In this document: positions 60,360-64,000 of the stretch, piece by piece
Layout: each line of letters starts with the position of its first letter
Numbering within the stretch: the stretch's first letter is position 1
Source of the DNA: Gemmata sp051859125
GTDB taxonomy: Bacteria > Planctomycetota > Planctomycetia > Gemmatales > Gemmataceae
Direction of reading: 5' to 3'
NCBI RefSeq assembly: GCF_051859125.1
Contig: NZ_JBHYGG010000258.1
Span: forward strand, 41,419-105,418
Length of the DNA: 64,000 bases
Made by a program: the position numbers and the translations under genes
Notes under the pieces: model-generated
Told to the model about the DNA's origin: nothing
The model's input: only the letters and a program-made list of their open reading frames with translations
Database searches by the model: none

Positions 60360-61847
60360 CTATTCGAACCGGAGCGCGCGGACCGGGTGCAGGCGGGCCG
60401 CCCGCCACGCCGGGAGCAGGCTGAACAGCGTCGCGACGGTGACCGCGCCGACGTTCACGATGCCCACGTTCCACGGGTCCACGTTGGTCGGGATGTCCTT
60501 GAAGTAGTACACGTCCCGCGGGAACACCGCCTTGCCCGTGACCCGGGTCAGGAACATCTCGATCTCGTTGATGTTGTCGGTGATCGCCAGCCCCAGGGCG
60601 GTCCCCAGCCCGCACCCGACGGTGCCGAGCAGCAGCCCGTAGCACACGAAGATGCTCATGACCCCGTGGTTGCTCGCGCCGAGCGACTTGAGGATGCCGA
60701 TGTCGCGGTACTTCTCGGACACGATCATCGTGAAGATGGCCAGGATGCTGAACCCGGCGACCCCGACGATCATGAACAGTAGCAGGTTCAGGATGCCCCG
60801 CTCGACGTCGATGGCGGCGAGGAGCGAGCCCTGGTGCTCCTCCCAGGTCGCGACCCGCGCCCCGGTCCGCGGGTCGAAGATCCCGCGGAGCGCGTCGACC
60901 ACGTCCTTCTTGTCCGCCTCGTAGTCCTTGAGCTTGATCTGGAACGCCGTGCACCGGCCCTCCATCGTGCGGAGCTGCTGGAGCACGTCGAGCGGGACGT
61001 ACACGAAGCTCTGGTCGTACTCGCTCATCTCCGTCTTCAGGTAGTCGGTGACGAGGAAGTTGCCGAACACCGGCCGAATCCGGCCGCCGTCGATCTGCGA
61101 GCCGCCGGCGGTGAACAGGGTCACGTCGTCGCCCTGCTTCAGCGCGGCCTCTTCGACCACCTCGCCCTGCTCGTTCCGCCACCGGAAGTGGGCGATGGTG
61201 TACCCGATGACGGCCCCGTGCAGCTTGGCCACCGGCATGTCCTTCTTCATCACCGCGTCGTCGGGCTCGGGGAGCGCGGCCGGGTCCGGCACGAGCGCCT
61301 TCGGGGCCGGCACGTTCGGCACCTGGAGCGCGTCGGCCCGCTCGCGGCGCTCCCGGTTGTGCTCGTGCTGCTTGAGCGCCTCGGGGGTCAGGTCGAAGCT
61401 CGGCTTCGCGGCCCCGTGCTGGCGGACCAGGTACTCGGCGAACCCGCCGACCGACGCCCGGCCCTCGGGGTCGATCCCGATGAGGCGGACCGGCTTGGTC
61501 ATCGACTGGCCGCGGAAGTTGAACTGGAGGATCGCGAACACCTCGATGGTCGGGGTGACCGCGGCGATCTTCGGGCCGGCCGGGCTGGCCATGATCCGCT
61601 CGACGATCTGGTCGGGGGCGAGCGGCTTCCCGAGGGTGTCGGTGATCTCGAACCCGTCGGACCGGTCGGTGTCCACGATGACGTCGGACAGCACGCCGTG
61701 GAGCCGGTCCTTCAGCTTGGTGCTGAACCCGCTCATGACGGCGTTGACGACGATGAGGGTGGCGACCCCGAGCATCACGCTGACGATGCAGATGAACGCC
61801 AGGTATCGGGTCTGGAGGTAGCGGACGCAGAGGAGCAGCTTGTACAC
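60360..61847 (-). CDS. LolC/LolE-type ABC permease (FtsX family)
   Basis: This 495-residue permease starts with GTG 61847 after GGAAGGACTCCC. The first helix (YLAFICIVSVMLGVATLIVV) and periplasmic MacB-type domain (about 45-355) carry VVNAVMSGFSTKLKDRLHGV. Three C-terminal helices follow (LLFMIVGVAGFSILAIFTMI, MSIFVCYGLLLGTVGCGLGT, VGIVNVGAVTVATLFSLLPA). SEKYRDIGILKSLGASNHGV is the conserved LolCE coupling segment. It works with the ATPase at 59530. A second permease gene was not found, so it may be a homodimer. Confidence 0.9.
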   Translation of the reverse strand: MYKLLLCVRYLQTRYLAFICIVSVMLGVATLIVVNAVMSGFSTKLKDRLHGVLSDVIVDTDRSDGFEITDTLGKPLAPDQIVERIMASPAGPKIAAVTPTIEVFAILQFNFRGQSMTKPVRLIGIDPEGRASVGGFAEYLVRQHGAAKPSFDLTPEALKQHEHNRERRERADALQVPNVPAPKALVPDPAALPEPDDAVMKKDMPVAKLHGAVIGYTIAHFRWRNEQGEVVEEAALKQGDDVTLFTAGGSQIDGGRIRPVFGNFLVTDYLKTEMSEYDQSFVYVPLDVLQQLRTMEGRCTAFQIKLKDYEADKKDVVDALRGIFDPRTGARVATWEEHQGSLLAAIDVERGILNLLLFMIVGVAGFSILAIFTMIVSEKYRDIGILKSLGASNHGVMSIFVCYGLLLGTVGCGLGTALGLAITDNINEIEMFLTRVTGKAVFPRDVYYFKDIPTNVDPWNVGIVNVGAVTVATLFSLLPAWRAARLHPVRALRFE

Positions 61848-62038
61848 GGGAGTCCTTCCCCGTTTCGGTGTGCGCACGCCGGACTCGGCAGGCGAGCGGG
61901 GTTCTAGCACGTCCGGGGCGGCAGGAAAAGACGAACTGCGGGCGCGGCGCGGGACCGGCGGGTTCGGGTTGACGGCGGGGGCGGGGCAGGCGATGACGGG
62001 CCGCTTCGGAATCGCCCCGCGCGGATGGAGGCCACGGC

Positions 62039-63718
62039 ATGCCCTCGACGCTGACGCGAATGACGCCCCTGCGGCACCTCGGGGTGTTCGTCCGCGCCCG
62101 CGTGCCCGCCCCGGCCGGCGCGACCCCCGCCCCGGGCCGCCGCGCGCCGGCCCTCGCCCTGCTCGTCGGCGCCGCCTCGACCGCGGCGACCGTCGCCTAC
62201 CTGTGGCTCCTCAGCCCGCACGCCCTCTCGGCGGACGAGGCGCACTACTGGGACTGGTCCCGGAACCTCGACTGGAGCTACTACAGCAAGGGGCCGCTCG
62301 TCGCGTGGCTGGTCCGCGCGAGCTGCGAAGTGTTCGGACCGCTCAGCGTGGCCGCGACCGGCGACCTGACGGCGGCCGTGCGGCTCCCGGCCGCGGCGTG
62401 CCACGCGGCCCTGCTCGCGGCGTGGTACGTGCTCGCCGCCCGCGCGTTCCGGTCCCCGGCGCTGGGCGTCGGGGCGGTGCTCGCGGCCGCCGCGCTCCCG
62501 CTCGTGCGGGCCGGGGCGGTGCTCATGACCATCGACCCGCCGTTCCTCGTGTGCTGGGCGTGGGCGCTGGTGTGCGTGGCCCGGGCCGTCGAGACCGGCC
62601 GCACCCGCTGGTGGGCCGCCGCCGCCGCGCTGTGCGGGCTGGGCGTGCTCGCGAAGTACACGATGGCCCTGTTCCCAGTTGCCGTCGCGGCGTTCCTGCT
62701 GGCCCACCACCGGGGCGAGTTCCGCCGGCCCGGGTTCTGGCTCCTGGCCACGGGGACCGCCGCCGGGTGGGTGCCGGTGCTCGCGTGGAACGCGGCCAAC
62801 GACTGGGTCACGTTCCGGCACGTGTCCGGGCAGGTCGGGGTGCAGGGGCCGAACACCGGCAGCGGCGTCCTCAAGTTCTTCATCGGCCAACTCGGGATGC
62901 TGTTCGCGTTCTGGATGTTCGCGTTCGCGGCGGCCGGGTGGCGGTTCCGCCCGGTCCGCGGGGCCGACCCCGCGGTCGCGCTCCTGTGGTGGGCGTCGGT
63001 CCCGGTGTGGCTGTTCTTCGGGGCCGCGAGCTTCGTGAAGTCGGGCCAGGCGAACTGGCCGGCCCCGGCCTACGTCGGCGGGATCGTGCTGGCCGTCGCG
63101 TGGACCCGCGAGCAGCTCGCGGCCCGCCCGCGGCTCACCACCGCGTGCCTGGGCACCACGACGCTCCTGGCGGTCGCCGCCATCGCCGCCCAGCACTTCC
63201 CCGGCCCGCTCCGGCCGGCGGTCGCCGCCGTCTCCGGGCCGCCGACCGAAGCGGAGCCGTTCCCGGTCCGCCGCATCGACCTGACCGCCCGCATGGCCGG
63301 GTGGCGGGAGCTGGCGACCGAGATCGACGGGGTCCGCGCCCGCGTGCGGACCGAGACGGGGTCGGACCCCGTGCTGGCCGGCACGCACTGGACCCTCCCG
63401 GGGGAACTCGGGTTCTACTGCGCCGGGCACCCGCGGGCGTACGCCATCGGGGTGGCGAACCGGTCGGACCGGTACAGCCAGTACGACGTGTGGCGGCCGA
63501 ACCCGGCGGCCGACGCGCAAGTGTTCCTGGGGCGGACGTTCGTGATCGTCGGGGACATCGGGTCGGACGTGGCCGCCGCGTTCGAGTGGGTCGAACCGCC
63601 CGTGCAGGTGGTCTTTGCGCCCGACGGTGTCCCCGTGGCGGGCTGGGCGGTGTGGGTGTGTCACGGGTTCCGCGGGTTCGCCCGCGTCGCCCCGCCCGGT
63701 GCCGGCCCGCTCTACTAA
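62039..63718 (+). CDS. GT39-family glycosyltransferase (ArnT/PMT-like)
   Basis: This 559-residue polytopic protein reads LWLLSPHALSADEAHYWDWS RNLDWSYYSKGPLVAWLVRA: the S-x-DEAxYxxWS...YYxKGP motif of the first lumenal loop is the diagnostic Asp-Glu of GT39/PMT. Some 10 or more hydrophobic segments follow (ALLVGAASTAATVAYLWLLS, ALLAAWYVLAARAFR, LLATGTAAGWVPVLAW, LFAFWMFAFAAAGW). A lumenal C-terminal domain (RRIDLTARMAGWRELATEID ... GELGFYCAGHPRAYAIG) ends it. It transfers a lipid-linked sugar to lipid or protein. It is transcribed divergently from the ABC pair. Confidence 0.92.
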   Translation: MPSTLTRMTPLRHLGVFVRARVPAPAGATPAPGRRAPALALLVGAASTAATVAYLWLLSPHALSADEAHYWDWSRNLDWSYYSKGPLVAWLVRASCEVFGPLSVAATGDLTAAVRLPAAACHAALLAAWYVLAARAFRSPALGVGAVLAAAALPLVRAGAVLMTIDPPFLVCWAWALVCVARAVETGRTRWWAAAAALCGLGVLAKYTMALFPVAVAAFLLAHHRGEFRRPGFWLLATGTAAGWVPVLAWNAANDWVTFRHVSGQVGVQGPNTGSGVLKFFIGQLGMLFAFWMFAFAAAGWRFRPVRGADPAVALLWWASVPVWLFFGAASFVKSGQANWPAPAYVGGIVLAVAWTREQLAARPRLTTACLGTTTLLAVAAIAAQHFPGPLRPAVAAVSGPPTEAEPFPVRRIDLTARMAGWRELATEIDGVRARVRTETGSDPVLAGTHWTLPGELGFYCAGHPRAYAIGVANRSDRYSQYDVWRPNPAADAQVFLGRTFVIVGDIGSDVAAAFEWVEPPVQVVFAPDGVPVAGWAVWVCHGFRGFARVAPPGAGPLY

Positions 63719-63739
63719 CTCAACTGGTAAGGTGCTGTC

Positions 63740-63940
63740 GTGGAGAGTTGGACGGTCACGTGCGCGGCGTGCGAGGTACAGTGGGCCCGGATCGGCGGGT
63801 ACTCGGACTACGAGCGGCAGGCGGTCGAGGCGCAGCCCTGCCCGGGGTGCGGGAAGCACACCCTGGTGTGCCGCGAGCCGGTGCAGAACGGTCGCCGGGC
63901 CGCGGCCCGCGGTGCCCGGCCCCAGCGCCGCGCTGCGTGA
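63740..63940 (+). CDS. small zinc-ribbon hypothetical protein
   Basis: This 66-residue protein is read from GTG 63740: MESWTVTCAACEVQWARIGG, YSDYERQAVEAQPCPGCGKH and TLVCREPVQNG, with a basic tail. Two Cys pairs, TCAAC and PCPGCG, suggest one zinc ribbon. It follows the glycosyltransferase stop by 21 bases. The GTG start is inferred from spacing; no strong ribosome site is seen (AACTGGTAAGG). Confidence 0.5.
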   Translation: MESWTVTCAACEVQWARIGGYSDYERQAVEAQPCPGCGKHTLVCREPVQNGRRAAARGARPQRRAA

Positions 63941-64000
63941 CGGATACCCGTCCGGGCGAACCCCCCCCGCGAGCGAGGGGGGTGCGCGACCCCCACGCGC

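Overview
The window is high-GC DNA that reads as a planctomycete chromosome, most likely Gemmataceae. The evidence is two DUF1559 pseudopilin-like proteins with GFTLIE/GFSLIE prepilin motifs and C-terminal H-x9-DG motifs, a short Gly-rich lipoprotein with an LAGC lipobox, and an integrase of the type common in that group. This is inferred from sequence only; no database was searched.

The layout is host / island / host. The left host segment (1 to about 5.2 kb) carries a partial DUF1559 protein, a CHASE-PAS hybrid histidine kinase, a small lipoprotein and a second DUF1559 protein, then a tRNA-Arg(TCG) gene at 5215-5288. The 3' part of that tRNA (53 bp, 5242-5294) recurs exactly at 53420-53472. 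A tyrosine recombinase (52100-53305) lies just inside the second copy. The intervening 48.2 kb is therefore an integrated genomic island with attL at the tRNA and attR at 53.4 kb. Each tRNA 3' end is followed by its own terminator hairpin.

Inside the island, 5.6-10.8 kb holds a ParA-type ATPase/HEPN pair, phage-like debris, an HNH remnant and an AT-richer carbohydrate-active-looking gene. From 11.1 to 17.7 kb lie a broken XRE regulator, a SANT-like protein, a PD-(D/E)XK-like nuclease with a zinc knuckle, and a mostly leftward run of small conserved mobile-element genes (DUF6166-, DUF6573- and DUF6744-like). From 18.3 to 24.3 kb is a metabolic cargo block: two zinc alcohol/formaldehyde dehydrogenases, a polyketide-cyclase-like protein, a DJ-1/PfpI protein, a royal-jelly/yellow-like protein and a glutaredoxin. 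From 24.5 to 33.2 kb is IS-riddled DNA (IS66, IS701, IS4 pieces) that has truncated a nuclease and a helicase. From 33.3 to 41.6 kb are secreted proteins, including a 1566-residue coiled-coil protein, and a pseudogene split by an IS630 element. From 41.6 to 53.4 kb are transposase wrecks, a 1000-residue primase-helicase, HTH/Xis-like proteins, a secreted cholesterol-dependent-cytolysin-like protein with a helical secreted neighbour, and the integrase.

No relaxase, type IV secretion, capsid or tail genes were recognised, so the island looks like a self-replicating or satellite-like integrative element, or a decayed one, that moves with outside help. The right host segment (53.5-64 kb) carries a metallophosphoesterase, a membrane protein, a LarE-like sulfur transferase, a universal stress protein, a class IV aminotransferase, a toxin-antitoxin pair whose toxin has an amber stop, a LolCDE-type ABC exporter and a GT39 glycosyltransferase.
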